From Gracilaria domingensis (lineage: Eukaryota > Rhodophyta > Florideophyceae > Gracilariales > Gracilariaceae): DNA of 64,000 nucleotides. The stretch is from the NCBI GenBank assembly GCA_022539475.1, contig VCMS01000204.1:1-64000 (forward strand), in the 5' to 3' direction. Below are positions 40,726 to 52,400 of the stretch, one piece after another. The position numbers and the translations under genes are program-made. The stretch's first letter is position 1; each line of letters begins with the position of its first letter. The notes beneath the pieces were generated by a model, which searched no databases, was not told the origin of the DNA, and was given only the letters and a program-made list of their open reading frames with translations.

Positions 40726-41352
40726 ATGTCGAACGGATACGTGAAAGATGAGGAGCTGTTGGCGCTGTTGGAGGGGAAGGAGGTACCGCCAACGCCGTCA
40801 CCAAGGCGGGAAGAGGACGTGATTACGGCGGCTGGTCGGATGTCGCAGAAGAAGGAAGTGGCCGATGAAGGAAATAAGTGTGAGGCGAGGAGAGGGGATG
40901 GTGATGAGGTGGGAAAGGGGCTAGAATTGGAGGTAGAGGGGGTCGCAATGGAGAGAAGGGAGGTTGGAGAGTTGCGGGAGGAGGATAGGGTTATGAACTA
41001 GAGGTTAGACGTGCTGGAGAAGGAAGTGAAGGAGCTGGGCAAGAGGCAAAGATTGGTGGAAGAGGAGACCGTGAAAGGAGGTGTGGAGGGAAAGACGGAG
41101 AAGGGAAGTGTGGGAAGGGTGGCGGTGCAGAAGGGGTCCCCTGTGACACCGAAGACAAAGGGTGGTGGGGTTGGGGATGGGAAGAGCCGTCCGAAGAACA
41201 GGCGTAGGGAGATGAAGAAGGTGGTGGAGGAAGTGCCGCGGGAGGGAGTCGGAGCTCCGGTAGTGACTGGGTTTAGGAGTGCGGCGGAGGCAGCGCGTAC
41301 GGCGAAGGGGATTCTGAGGGGAGAGGAGGAGAGAAGGATGGGAGGGATGTGA
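40726..41352 (+). CDS. Hypothetical charged protein, one in-frame TAG
   Basis: Frame from ATG 40726 (MSNGYVKDEELLALLEGKEVPPTPSPR) to 41352, interrupted only by TAG at 40999-41001, after which RLDVLEKEVKELGKRQRLVEEE reads as a coiled coil. The rest is Lys/Glu/Gly-rich with AAEAARTAKGILRGEEERR at the end. No family recognised. It could be a decayed gene or two pieces of a low-complexity protein. Confidence 0.4.
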
Positions 41353-42463
41353 AGCCGTTTTAGGGCGAGGCGGGTATACGAGAATGGGAAGGGTTGCCTA
41401 CCTGACTTCTACAGAATGACGTTTGCGGAGACGGAGAGGGAGGATGCGAACGCGTGATGGGCGAGAAATGGGTGAAGAGTGGCGGTGGTGTGGAATGGGA
41501 AGAAATGATGGGATGATTGAGGTTGGATGAGTTGCGATTGGCATTGCAACATGGGAGAAAATGGAAACGTAGACTAGCACGAACGCCATTTTGAGAGAGG
41601 GTCGCGGAAAAGAGTAGATGGGGTGGTGCGGCGAAGTAGAACCTCTACAAAAACTAGAGGACCCAACAATTGAACTGCGCGAGATGCCACCCCCTCCGCG
41701 CGCCCCAAATAGCCCAACGCCTAGCTTAGTTTCCAAAGCGAACAGACTATATTCCACTTTGCCGAACACAGACGTTCCGTACACCTCAAAATTGAGTTCA
41801 ATTGAGCCTGTTTCAGAGAGTCGAACATTTTAAGCGCACATCCATTGCTCCCTGCAGACAAAGGAGACTTAAATAAGAAGGGTGGAAACATAAAGTAGTG
41901 CTAAAGCGCCACCGCTATCGCCTTTTAGTTGCAGTTGCAATGCTTCAAAGGCCGGTTTCCACTGGCGTACCTTTCCAAAGGCGCTAATGAATGCCATGCG
42001 GAAGGCCTCAGCACAAAAAAACGTCACCAAAGACTACAAGATTACCGAAGCGTTCTGCATTTCTTCCCATATCTTGATAGGCGGCGTGACTTCGATCCGT
42101 ACTAGCGACAAGCTCCAGGTACGGCTTGATTGAACTCTAATTCGGTCGCTCCTTCACTTGCTCCAAGTATTCATGCAGATGACTAGCCAGAGCTCTGTCG
42201 CGCGTGTTGGCGGCGGCCTCAATCATGTGACTAGATGTGATTCGATAGGGGCTGCTTATAGAACTTTACAGTTTGAGGGCGCCTTCGATACGATCTCGGA
42301 ATGCAAAGACCCTTATTACTGTTTTGTGAGTCATGGAGGTCGTTGGAATGTTCTGTTGGTTCATCTGTTGCATAATCAACAAATCGCGATCGGTTAAAAC
42401 GTCACAGTCCTCCACATCGGTCCATTCCGACAGGCCACACAGTAGTAGATTTTACAATCTTTC
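41353..42463. other. No confident gene
   Basis: A minus-strand frame at 41784-41398 and a plus-strand frame at 41618-41833 are open but low in recognisable content. Nothing else seen. Confidence 0.3.
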
Positions 42464-44250
42464 TCAGATCCCGGATACGTACATGTACGCATGCAGGGTC
42501 AGAGATAGGATGGTCACGGATGTAGCCATGCGATTGAAAAACTGCATGGCGGTGCGATGAAGACATAGCAGGGGACACTGCTTGACAGAGGCGTTACAGT
42601 TTTGGAAGTTGAGGAAAGCGGGGCAGTGCATTTCAATGAGCGACTCGCACTTGGAGGTGGAATTGGACGCGAAAAACGCGCGGAGCATGGAGTTCAGGAC
42701 ACAGTCAATTGGGCGTGATCTGAATAGGTGCGGCCTCAAATACAGCTGCTCTGCTTCTTGAAGACGGTGAAAATTGGCTGGACGAAGAGTGAAGGCGCCA
42801 GTGGCCAGCTCACAGGAGCAGGTGTCTGCTGAAGCGTGACGGAGGTGCGGAGTGACGCGATCATTGCTCTGCAGGTGAACGACGCGCGCGAGGGGAAGCT
42901 TGTTGCAATGGGGGCATATGGTGTAAATGAGCGCGGTGGAATGTGGGTGAATGTGCGAGCAGCGGCGTCCCAGCTGGCTACACATGTGCGCGGCAATGCG
43001 CAACACATACGCGTTGGCGGCAGCGTCGTGCAAGAGGCGCGCTGCATCGCGGCTGCACGCCGAGAGCATGATTTTGTACGCGGCAGCTCCAAGAGCGCGC
43101 AGCATGTCGGTCTCCACCAACAGCCGCTGGCACCACGCCGTGAAGTGTGGAGAGCTGAGCAGCATCAACAGGCACTCCAGCATGCTCCCGAGCAGTCACC
43201 ATGCTCTTAATGAGCGTGAGCTCGCGCCGTTACCCCGCTGCGCGCGTATGTCTGACATGGCGTTGTACTCGCTTACCTCTGCAGTACCAATCGTGGGCGG
43301 TTGTATGATCATGAGCGGGTCTTTTCCTTCCATCTTCGTGCGCTTGGATTCCATTAAGTCCTTCTGTATCGCGGAAACAACAAAGACAAACGCCAGGGGC
43401 TTGGCCATGTTTGATTCATCGTCCACACGTGAAACAACTTCGCCCATGACATAACTCTCTTTTTGTCCTGCACAAAGCGACCGGCAGAGAGGACCACAAT
43501 GGCATCCTAAAGATCCATGCCACTGCGCATCTGGACCGAACAAGCGCCTTTGCATCATCGCCGTGCAGTTGGCTCGGCTTGGTGCCAATGTAACAAGTTT
43601 CACCCTCAGGGACGTTCGAGAATGATCTCCGGGTCAATCCGTGATTTCATTGAGGTGAGAACATTGTCCGAAGCTGTAAGGTGTAGATAAAAATGTTGTG
43701 TGGTGCCGTACCGCGGCATTCCGCCGCCTTTGCTTGGCACCACTTCCCAATTCATTTCCACCATGTGATTGTAGTCAGCAATGATAATGATCGCTGAAAA
43801 CGCCTTTCTGCACTTGGTGCGGTCATAGAGTATGCGCGAATTCCTAGTCAACACATACTGGGGAGCGCGCGATTCACAGTGTATCGCAACGCCTTGAAAA
43901 CTTATGATTTGGCGAGACACCAACAAGTCAAACACATCCGAAGTTATGGCGTATGCCTGTTTAATACACTCATGTTTCAAAGATATCTCTTCGAGCTCAT
44001 CTTCGAGCCAGAAAGGCATGGTAAACACAAACGTTATCGGACAGTCTTACAAACCTATCGGCCATGTCGAGCATGCATTTTTTCATCTGCATCCAAGGGC
44101 AAAGAACATCACTCTCGGCTTATCGGGTTTGTAACTCAAGGCAAGGTAAGGTATGACCCAAAAGTCAAACACATTCTTCACTGCGACAAAGTCGAACGAA
44201 TTGGCATACATCTCGTGCTCTTCATGACGCGCCGCCTATTTTTAATATGC
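42464..44250 (-). pseudogene. Decayed unidentified minus-strand gene
   Basis: Coding-like text in successive frames: ~44220-44030 (NSFDFVAVKNVFDFWVIPYL, broken by stops), 44028-43606 (MPFWLEDELEEISLKHE, ALVTRNSRILYDRTKCRKAF-like, VEMNWEVVPSKGGG), then 43603-43196 (ESYVMGEVVSRVDDES, LAFVFVVSAIQKDLMESKR, PLMIIQPPTIGTAEVS) and, after one TGA in the same frame, 43183-42464 (RALGAAAYKIMLSACSRDAARLLHDAA, ICPHCNKLPLARVVHL, CPLLCLHRTAMQFFNR). The C-x2-C ... H/C pairs suggest a zinc-binding part. Family not recognised. Confidence 0.4.
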
Positions 44251-44359
44251 TTGCTCACTTCAAATGTGCCGCGGCAAGTCATCGCGGCTAAAGTGACCCC
44301 TGCCCAAATTCAAGAGAGGCATGTACTTTGCGGCCACTGCGATTTGGGCTGCTGGTGAA

Positions 44360-45369
44360 CAATGTAGTACAGCGGCTCGCGGTAGATACGGCGTTCTCGC
44401 TGTAGGCGAACAGCAGTTTTCTAGTGATCGCGTCGATGCGAGTGGTCTGTAATGTGCGGTTACTCCTTCAGCGAGGAAGCGTATACATCAGCGCGGAACA
44501 CAAGTAGCAGTGAGGAGAACGCTCTCAAAGTGAGGTATTGATACGCACATGATCGTCAGGCAGAGCGGCGTCTCTCAACGAACGTTCATGGAAGGTGAGC
44601 GGGCCGATTTATTTGACGTTCGGGCTCAAGAGCAGACACAATCAGAGTTTCTAAAACGCGCTAAGTTCTAGAATGGCTGAGGCGGGCCGGATTGTATCAC
44701 ACGTATTGTCTTTCTCGGGATGACTCGTAGCCAATTACTGAAGCCGGCACAGCTCCATGTCGAAGTCGGAGTAGGAAACGATGCTGTTGGGAGGCAGCGA
44801 GCACGTGTGAAAACGCAGGTAGGACGGATGGGCTGTGAAAAAGTGGAATTGTCATGCTGGTGGGGAAGCGCAGCGCACGGAACACACGGGGCGGGGTAAG
44901 CGGCAGCAAGTTTGCAAAACGGACATTGGAGTCTACAAGAGGGAGCTCCATTGGTAGCAGGCTTTTGGGAGTGCGGGAGAGCCGCGGAAGGAGAGGGAGG
45001 GCGGGGGAAGCGTTCATGGCACGCATCGATCTGAAATGCGTACTGTTGCCATTGTTTTGTTTATTTTGTACATAGGCGCGAGTCGACAGCCACCACTTCA
45101 GCTTAACGCCTCATAAAATGAACTGGCCAAAACTTAACCCAAACTTTACGCTCGAGGAGCTATGCCGCTATCTGCTGGCCACCGGAATTCCATCGAACTA
45201 CTCAGGGAGATTTACCGTCCAAATTAAATAAATCTAAAAAATCAATCCGTGCCACATGGCTATCGCGCGTCTATTTTTCGGCAGATACAGTAAAGATGCG
45301 CCGATGTCTTGACCATTTACTGTACCTAATTAGCCTAGAATCCTTGTTCATAGGGCCTTTGGGGGGACC
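44360..45369. other. No confident gene
   Basis: A 109-codon minus-strand frame at 45026-44697 starts with an Ala/Pro/Ser/Arg-rich segment like a targeting peptide, but nothing supports it as a gene. The right end of this stretch is where element D begins. Confidence 0.3.
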
Positions 45370-46475
45370 TCGGAGTACGTCGTTTGCTGATGGCTGCCTA
45401 CCAACCGCAGACTAGCGGGCAAACGAAACATTTTAATCGAACCCTTGTGGGACACCTCAGGCATGACGTGTCTGAGCACCAGCAAGACTGGGATAATTTC
45501 GACCAGCCCTTGGTCTTCGCGTGCAACTCCCAGGTTCATAGAACCACAGGGACGACACCTTTTGACTCGGTGCTAACGCGACACCCACCTGGGATCGTCA
45601 TTGACGCTGAGACTACAGCTTTCTCCCCAGCTGGGTCTGACAATCTTAATTCCGACACAATAAAACGTCAGACACGCGCGCGTATTCGGTATCTCCTTTC
45701 GAAGGCCAAAGCGACAATGAACCGTATCCAGTGACGCTACAAGGCTGATTTTGATTTTCCGTGTATGGGCTCAGCTCTCATTTCCCCTCGGGACTACGTC
45801 TTTCCAGACCGCGCTCCACGGAAAACAAAAGAGACCGCGCAGAAAGAAGGTATCTCCCGCAAGCTTCTTCCTAGGACAACTGGTCCCTTTCGGGTTTTCA
45901 AAGCTACGGACACAACCGTGACCGTTTCCGACGGCGACCTACACGACGTGGTCTCCATCGACCATGTCACGAAAGCCCCACGGGGTCCTGTCACAACTGA
46001 GTCACCAACGACACAGCCGGAATCGTCTCATCCCGCATCAGCCCGGCAGGGAACACCGACACCGGTTCCCGAGGCGTTTGACCCCACTGGGAACGCTGCT
46101 TCTGAGCCACAGCCAATTGGTGCTAAACAGCTCTCGGTCGATCCCACGACCGCGCCTGACCCCTCTGGGACACCTCTTGCACACGTGGAATTGCCGCCTG
46201 AACTCCTCGTGGAGGAAGGCGACGACTTCCGCGAATGGGTGGTAGACAAGGTCCTCGCCGAGGGAGTGGCCACAGATGGGTCCGCAATCGTCAAAGTCCG
46301 ATGGTACGGTTACCCATCTCCAAGAGACTTTGGGAGTCTATCAACAACATTCCTTTTAACTTCGTCACTCGCTTTTGAGCGCGACGCGACCATACACGCT
46401 CGCGCAAATGAACGCAACCTCTTACGAGGACTTTGTATTACTCTTCCCCTTTTGGGTAAGAAAAATTTGGCATAG
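45370..46475 (+). pseudogene. Element D: gypsy integrase tail, GPF module and chromodomain
   Basis: LMAAYQPQTSGQTKHFNRTL is the region of the catalytic Glu of integrase (family: QTNGQAERFN; the Glu itself is replaced by Lys). It is followed by DNFDQPLVFACNSQVHRTTG, FDSVLTRHPPG, a TGA at 45732-45734, then TTGPFRVFKATDTTVTV, HDVVSIDHV, a Pro-rich linker, and a chromodomain REWVVDKVLAEGVATDG...VKVRWYGYPSPRD that loses frame by one base near 46330. Very close in layout to Pol of element B, so the same lineage. Truncated at the 5' side. Confidence 0.85.
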
Positions 46476-46849
46476 TCTACCCCCCCCCTCGCCATGGAGG
46501 CCACCATTTTTCCGGGCGGGATAGCGCGCTTTCAAAGTCCGTATGGGTCTCGCGAAGGCCTTCGGAAGGGTTCGCAACGTTTTCGGGAAAGCTTGGACCC
46601 CCCTGGGCTGATTTAGGACGACTGGGAACATTGGCAGTACCGAGAGGCCGACCTTTTGAGGACTGTGCACACCCCGCGCAGACATCACATTGCGAGCATG
46701 CGCCGTTGCACGCACGGGACGGCCACGTTGGACACGCGCGCTCCCTTGCACGCTCGAGTCACCCACGTGAGACATGCGTGCACCATGCATAAGCGCGCGC
46801 ACCGCTATGCGCCGTCGCAAGCGTGCCAAACGCCACGTGGCCCACGCCT
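46476..46849. repeat. Low-complexity CG/CAC-rich tract near element D
   Basis: CACGCGCG/GCACGC-like degenerate repeats around 46660-46810, like the tract at 17690-17810 in element B. Another such tract lies at 47140-47240. Confidence 0.45.
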
Positions 46850-47043
46850 GTTGGTATTCGATTGGGTGTACAGTATTGCCCGTAGGGACGCTGTCTGGAA
46901 CGATCAAAAAATCCTATATATTTTGATGTGCTGCACACCCCAAATCGGGCATTGCGAGCCGCTGAAACGCCTGCGTTTCCGAGATACTGGCAAAACAAAG
47001 ATTCGCGGTTTTCAACCGCATCTGGGAGGGTAATTTTCGGCAC
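46850..47043 (-). pseudogene. Second copy of the conserved small ORF, inverted relative to pol D
   Basis: Minus-strand frame with KITLPDAVENR, LFCQYLGNAGVS, NARFG and SKYIGFF, the counterpart of the + strand ORF at 17890-18060 in element B. At the DNA level TATCTCGGAAACG and TAGGATTTTTTGA are shared. Here it points against the pol fragment, so it has been inverted or lies in a different arrangement. Confidence 0.55.
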
Positions 47044-47591
47044 AGATTCTTTGAATATCTTTGCAAGTAAGCCACTGCGAAATCAGCCAGTTTTGGCCTA
47101 TTCACCTATCGAGGACATGCCTATTTGGCAGCCGCGCGTACTGTGCACTTCCCACGCCTTGCTGGCACGCGCAGCGCCATGCACGCGTGCGCGTGCCACT
47201 AACGTCGCCCCGGCTCACCTGCCCGGGAACTCTCGGCGCTTGGAGTCCCTCGGCGCTTGGGGTCCCAGCGCACTGCAAGAAGGGAAGGGGATCCAAGCAG
47301 GGCTCAATTTGCGAAAAAAGCCCCGTGCCGCACGCTGCAAACCTCGCGCGCACCGCCGAGGTGCACGCGTTGGACCCCGAAAGTGATGATCGCAACGCAA
47401 ACGTGCCGCGAACACGCGTCCTGCAAATGCAAGATGGAGAAGCTGAAGCTCTTTATTGACTCAATCGAGCTGAAGCGCGCTACGCATTCCCGTCCCAGAT
47501 ACGACGGAGACGATGAATTGCACAGAGACATACGGCGTGTTCACCAAATTGTTCTACGTCGTGACGACACGATGACCGTCAATACCGTGCA
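47044..47591. other. GC-rich stretch, no confident gene
   Basis: Several overlapping open frames caused by high GC content; none recognisable. Confidence 0.3.
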
Positions 47592-50500
47592 TCATTTTTG
47601 GCTTTCTTCTTCCCTGATCGTGTGACATGAGAACTTCGTGCTCCGTTTTCTCTGCCCTCTTTGTATCCAATTCTGGCTGCAATGCCCAGTCTGGGAGTTC
47701 TTCTTTTCCAGCAATGGAGATATCGAGTGCTTGCCATACGTTTTCCTGTTCACCCTCTTTTCGTTTTTCTGAGATGAACCATTCATTTTCTTGGTGCCCA
47801 ACCTATCCTGTGCATTCCAATTCTTTGTCAAAAGCTCAACTTTATCGCTGGTACTCTTCAGCACGCACTCCAGGCTCGTATCTCGCTCTCTTTCAGAAGC
47901 TTTTCTATCCAATGGAATGTGGACCTGCTTGTCCGAAGCAGAAAACGTTCCCGCGATAGAGTTAGACGAATTGCCCTTCCTATTTCGTCACTAAGCTCCA
48001 ATTGACTCTCTAGTTCTCTCTCCAGATCGTCGCCTCCTCGACTTCTTCCCTCGATGGCAAGATGTGACCAGCTTCGCAGATGACTTTTCCTTGATATCGG
48101 CGGCTTGGGCAACTGCGTTTCGGCGAGTGTTTTCGCTGTTTTCCTCTCAGATCAGAATAGCTTGAACCTACTCCATTTACCGTTTCGAGAACCTTCCGTG
48201 ACCTCTTTCGTTTCCTAGCAAAAGAACTAGAACTTCTTCTGCCTTCCTCGGTCTTTGGTATGGAAAGGTCATCTGCTAGAAGAATTCTCAACCTCAGATA
48301 CACTTTACGTTGAACTGGAATTGCAGCGCCGCTCGCTATATCTGCCCCTGACAGGATCTTCTGGGCTTCGTGTTTGGTTTGTATTTCCAGACTCTCATTA
48401 TCCTAATACATTTGAGATTCAGACCAAGGCGACTTCCTCTTCTTGATGGCTGACGTAATCATGTTCCCGTATCAAGCTCGTGATTCTTGTCCTGGTTTTT
48501 AAGCTTGAATTCGTGATCTGATCCCGACACAGGCCGATTTCCAACTACCGAAGAGCTCTCTGGACGAGCAGAACTGCTGGTTTTCTTCAAAAACGGTGAC
48601 AGCGGAACGCTAATAGATCCAGAATCTGATATCTTCATATGCCTGTTCCATTCGGACTCAGTTGTACTCTGTCCAATATTATTATCTTCATTTTACTCCA
48701 TCTCGTCATCAGAATCGGGTTTCTTACTTTCACTCTGACGGTTTCACCTTCTTCGTTTCTTCTTCTGGAATAGATCTTCAACCGTAGCTTCCCCTTCCAT
48801 CACTCGTCGCCATTCGAACTCTGTGAGGCTGTCAGTATCATGCTTTCCTTCTCGCTTTCGTTTTCCGCGGCCATGAGACATGAGAATATCTTGATCCCTT
48901 CCCTCTGCAGTCTTCGGGTTCACTTCTCGCTGCAGAACCCAGTCTACGAGCTCTCCTTCTTCCCCAAATATAGAGTTGTATACCCCATTCTCCACGGTTT
49001 CATTGTCATTTTTTACAAATTCGTTGTACTCCCCGTCGGTTCGGGCAAAACGTCGATTCAAAACTTCCATGCTTGGAACAATCCCGTGGGAGAGGGTTTC
49101 TCTTACGGTCAAGTGAGCACAATGTGGAGCATTCTCCTGAAAAAACAATCGAAATGGAGGCCGTTGGCAATTCTAGGCACGAGCCCAATTACAACGACTT
49201 GGCAGTAAAGCCAGCCCACGGAACGTTATATTTCGATACAAAGGCAAGAAGTCCTTGAGCCCCGCAGAAGACTAACGAAGACAAGAAGTTGTTCGGAATT
49301 TATGTTATTCTCTTTTCTTGTCCGATATTTCGGGTGGAGCAAGATCTCCAATGTAGAACTCATCGATCTTCTTCAAACAAACGTGGTTAGATTCATCACG
49401 CAGTTCTCCGCCCGCATCAAACAAACTGCAACGCATACCTGAGGAGGCCAGAAAGAAAATGTAACAATCTTCGTTCATGCTTTCTATGACACTTCAACTT
49501 ACCATGTCCCATACTCGAGCGGAGTGTGGCGACCCAGAAAACCCTTTTGTGTAATCTCGTCCTGCAATTTGAAGCAGAGCTTCACCTTCTGAATGCAATG
49601 CGTAGTAGTCAGTGAAGTGGTAGACCTTGCCTTTCAAAATGAGCCAAACATCTGCCTGTGAATTATGACTCGAAGCGTCTTCCTTGGTACAACCTAGACA
49701 AGATCCAATACTTGATGCGGTCTCAGTGGCAGACAGAACTGCAGATTCTCCTCCAAGACCTCCATGTCGATACCGACGGATTGGAACATATGCCCCTATA
49801 CACAGCACCAGTCCATCACCGCCAAAGGTAACGTAAACATTAGTTCGTGTCCTCGCTTTTAGCGTACCTTCCTTATACCAAGAAACTTCTGTGTCAGCTC
49901 AGCAATCTGAACCACGCTTTTGTTGAAGGGAACGTAGCGGGGTTCGGACAGTTTCGGATTGACGAACACCTGGTTGTGCTGGTGGATACTATCTTCCGTA
50001 TGCTATTCGTTTGTTGAACTGGTCGCCGAACCCTCTCATTCATCCGTTCCTACGAGATGAATGTATAGAGCGGGACGTATTGCTGTTTCCTTCGCGCCTT
50101 TGATGCAGATTGTCCTTGAGCACCTAGTGTCTGTCCATTTCTGTACTCTTGGTGTTACATTGACCATCTTGGATGATCTTAGCGTTAATCTGTAGCTTTC
50201 GATTCGCCTACTACAATACCTTCTCTTCAATTGTTCTTGGACAAATGAAATGAAACGCTCGGACAACTTTAGTCTGAACAATGCGATGAGCGCGATCCTG
50301 TTCTTAAAGGTATATCATGGGATTCCTGTTAGAGTCAAGTATGATTACGGTATCCGCAGTTTGAAAACTCCCTCTAAGAATCCCAGCACGTGTCGAAAGA
50401 AAGAAGTAGAAAGAAGGAGAGTCCTTGGCAATGAAATTGTTCTGTACATTTTGTCGATCATCAGCCTTCGTCGAACCGTCAAGACGTAGGTGTTGCATAT

Positions 50501-52400
50501 ATATCGCGGCAAGGAAGCATTCGAGATAATCCAAAGCTGCAGTCATTTGAAAAAAGATAAGAATTCTGGTGCCCATGAAGCCGCAAATTTGGTAACATAT
50601 GGTGGAGCAGGTGAAACTTCCCATTAGCCCTGATTAGATGGTCTTGAAGAAAATTTTCAATTGCTTCAAAGGCATAAAACAGATAAGGGTGATTGCAAGC
50701 CTTTTTGCATTGCATGAGCAGGTTGTTAACGGCCCGAACCCCATTCGAATTTCTAGTGGCCAGCCCGATACGGTTCATTACCTATCGATAGATTACTTTC
50801 TGCTACGAACACATATCGCAGTGGAGGACAGGTTCAACCTTTTGAGGAAGCTAGGATTCCACGTCGGTGTTCAGTCATCGAAGCAGAAAGGGTCGCAAAA
50901 CTTGTTGAAGGCGATTGATAACCAAGATTGTCTCCTCCTCCTCCGATTATACGGAGTCTCCAAGAGCAGTTGTTTCAAAGAACTTCTTAAACTATGTCTC
51001 AAATGTGTCGGCGGAAGCAAAAGTAGTCGGTAACAAAAGGGAGCAGTGCCCACAGTTCAGTGAGATTGTTTTGCAATGGTGTGCCGGTGAAACGAATTCG
51101 ATTGCCAAATTTGTATTTGACATCAAGAGTCAATGCCAGCTTTCTATTCGCTATTCTTATTCGATGCCCCTCTTCAATAATGATGTACTTCCAGTATATC
51201 GAACTGAGCGCACTTCGATCTTTCACTGCCAATTCATATATTGTGAGGACCACGTTGTAGTGCCCACTCACCATTTGAGTATGTTGAATGTTCTTTCTTG
51301 TGGATTTGTTGCCTCTGTGTACGACCTTAGTAAGGGAGGGAGACCGCGAACCCAGTTCTCGAACCCAGCTTCCCATTTTGTTGAGCGGGACGATGACCAG
51401 GAATGGACCAGGATTCTTTTTTTTCACGACTAGGTAATGAGAGATATCGTCTGGATGGTTTTCCGAGTCCCATTCCGTTCGCGAGAATTCGGTTGAAATT
51501 ATTGTTGTACAAAGAAACCATCCACTTAATACCTTCGACCTGATATGCTTTCAGTGTACCATGGACCATTATGAATGGTTGTCGCACTTCTTCTAGTACA
51601 GAGTGTGTAACAACATAGTACAAGTTGCGCCTCCACCTCATCGCATCAATTGAACCCGTATCTATATCTCGCAACTCGTCATAGAACGTGTTGTAGCCGA
51701 TGCTATCCGCAATCTGTGCTCTTTCTCGTTCTCGTTCGGCTTCGCCACCTATTCGCATGAGATAGCTGACGGTCTGTTGCATAAACTGCAGCCAGCAATC
51801 ATTCTTGGTGTTTTGCGACAGCTTCAGTTATGCAATTTCATATTTGCTTCGAAGAAGTCTAAGTCGTTCTATTCCTTCGAGCTTTCAAAGCCGCTCTTTG
51901 GCTCTTCTCTTCTCAATTAGATAACGTTCGAAGGTCTTCGGGACGAGTGCGCGAGCGTTTTCTGCTTCCGAAATCGCGTTTTTCAGGTCATCGTAATGCA
52001 GCACGAGGAGTGCTTGAAACTTTTTGTTTCTCACCACCTTGATAGCTTGCATACGCGACTTATCAAATAACGCCATGAAATTGCGGTCCTTAGCAATCGT
52101 CTGATGATTCCTCGAAGGCACCTCGGGAACGGGTTCGAAGGGTGTTATGCGGGAATATCCATTCATTTGCGAATAGATCGGTGGATCTCTTCTCCTAAAG
52201 AGGCTAGAAAGTTGATCTGGAGGAACACATCGATATTCTTGAAAGGCTGGCGAATAAATCTTCTTCATTTCAGTTTTCAGTGCATAATCTCTTTCGCACA
52301 ACCCTCTGCATTTCAAAAAGTGAAACCTGCTTCGCTTGGATGATAGCTTTTCCTCACGCTTGCTCTTTCGTACCCAACTGCATCGTTCCCAATTCAGCAC
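47592..52400 (-). pseudogene. Decayed BRM/BRG1-type SWI2/SNF2 ATPase gene
   Basis: Minus strand, N- to C-terminus: 52400-51885 (helical HSA-like region with RNKKFQALLVLH, FERYLIEKRRAKERL); 51782-51327 (LKAYQVEGIKWMVSLYNN, GMGLGK with frame lost at the Walker A Thr); 51427-50999 (PFLVIVPLNKMGSWVREL, YIIIEEGHRI, FTGTPLQNNLTELWALL); 50778-50304 (KACNHPYLF, LIRANGKFHLL, ILIFFQMT, LRLDGSTKADDRQ, LSTRAG, TADTVIILDS); about 50230-50090 (NRKLQINAKIIQDGQ, CNTKSTE). After an interval with a cytochrome b5 gene come 49148-48744 (NRRFARTDGEYNEFV and GRGKRKREGK...LTEFEWRRV, the SnAC region). The basic Ser-rich tail reaches 47592. Many indels and stops. The DEGH box is EEGH. Remodelling ATPase in life; dead here. 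Confidence 0.8.
49305..50003 (-). CDS. Cytochrome b5-domain protein, three exons, inside the BRM relic
   Basis: Proposed exons 50003-49868, 49795-49503 and 49370-49305. Introns of 72 nt (GTACGC...ATAG, branch-like ACTAAT) and 132 nt (GTAAGT...GAAG, branch-like CTAAC) join in phase to give QIAELTQKFLGIRK-GAYVPIRRY ... DVWLILKGKVYHFTDYYALHSEGEALLQIAGRDYTKGFSGSPHSARVWDM-KIDEFYIGDLAPPEIS, split here at splice points. Heme ligands: His of HSEG (usually HPGG) and His of PHSA. The tail FYIGDLAPP is typical of the family. Upstream start unknown; the first exon may be incomplete. Electron carrier, partner unknown. It lies on the same strand, between the helicase and SnAC parts of the BRM relic. Confidence 0.65.

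Noticed and set aside
43879-44358. 159-codon plus-strand ORF
   Set aside because: It is the opposite strand of readable minus-strand coding text.
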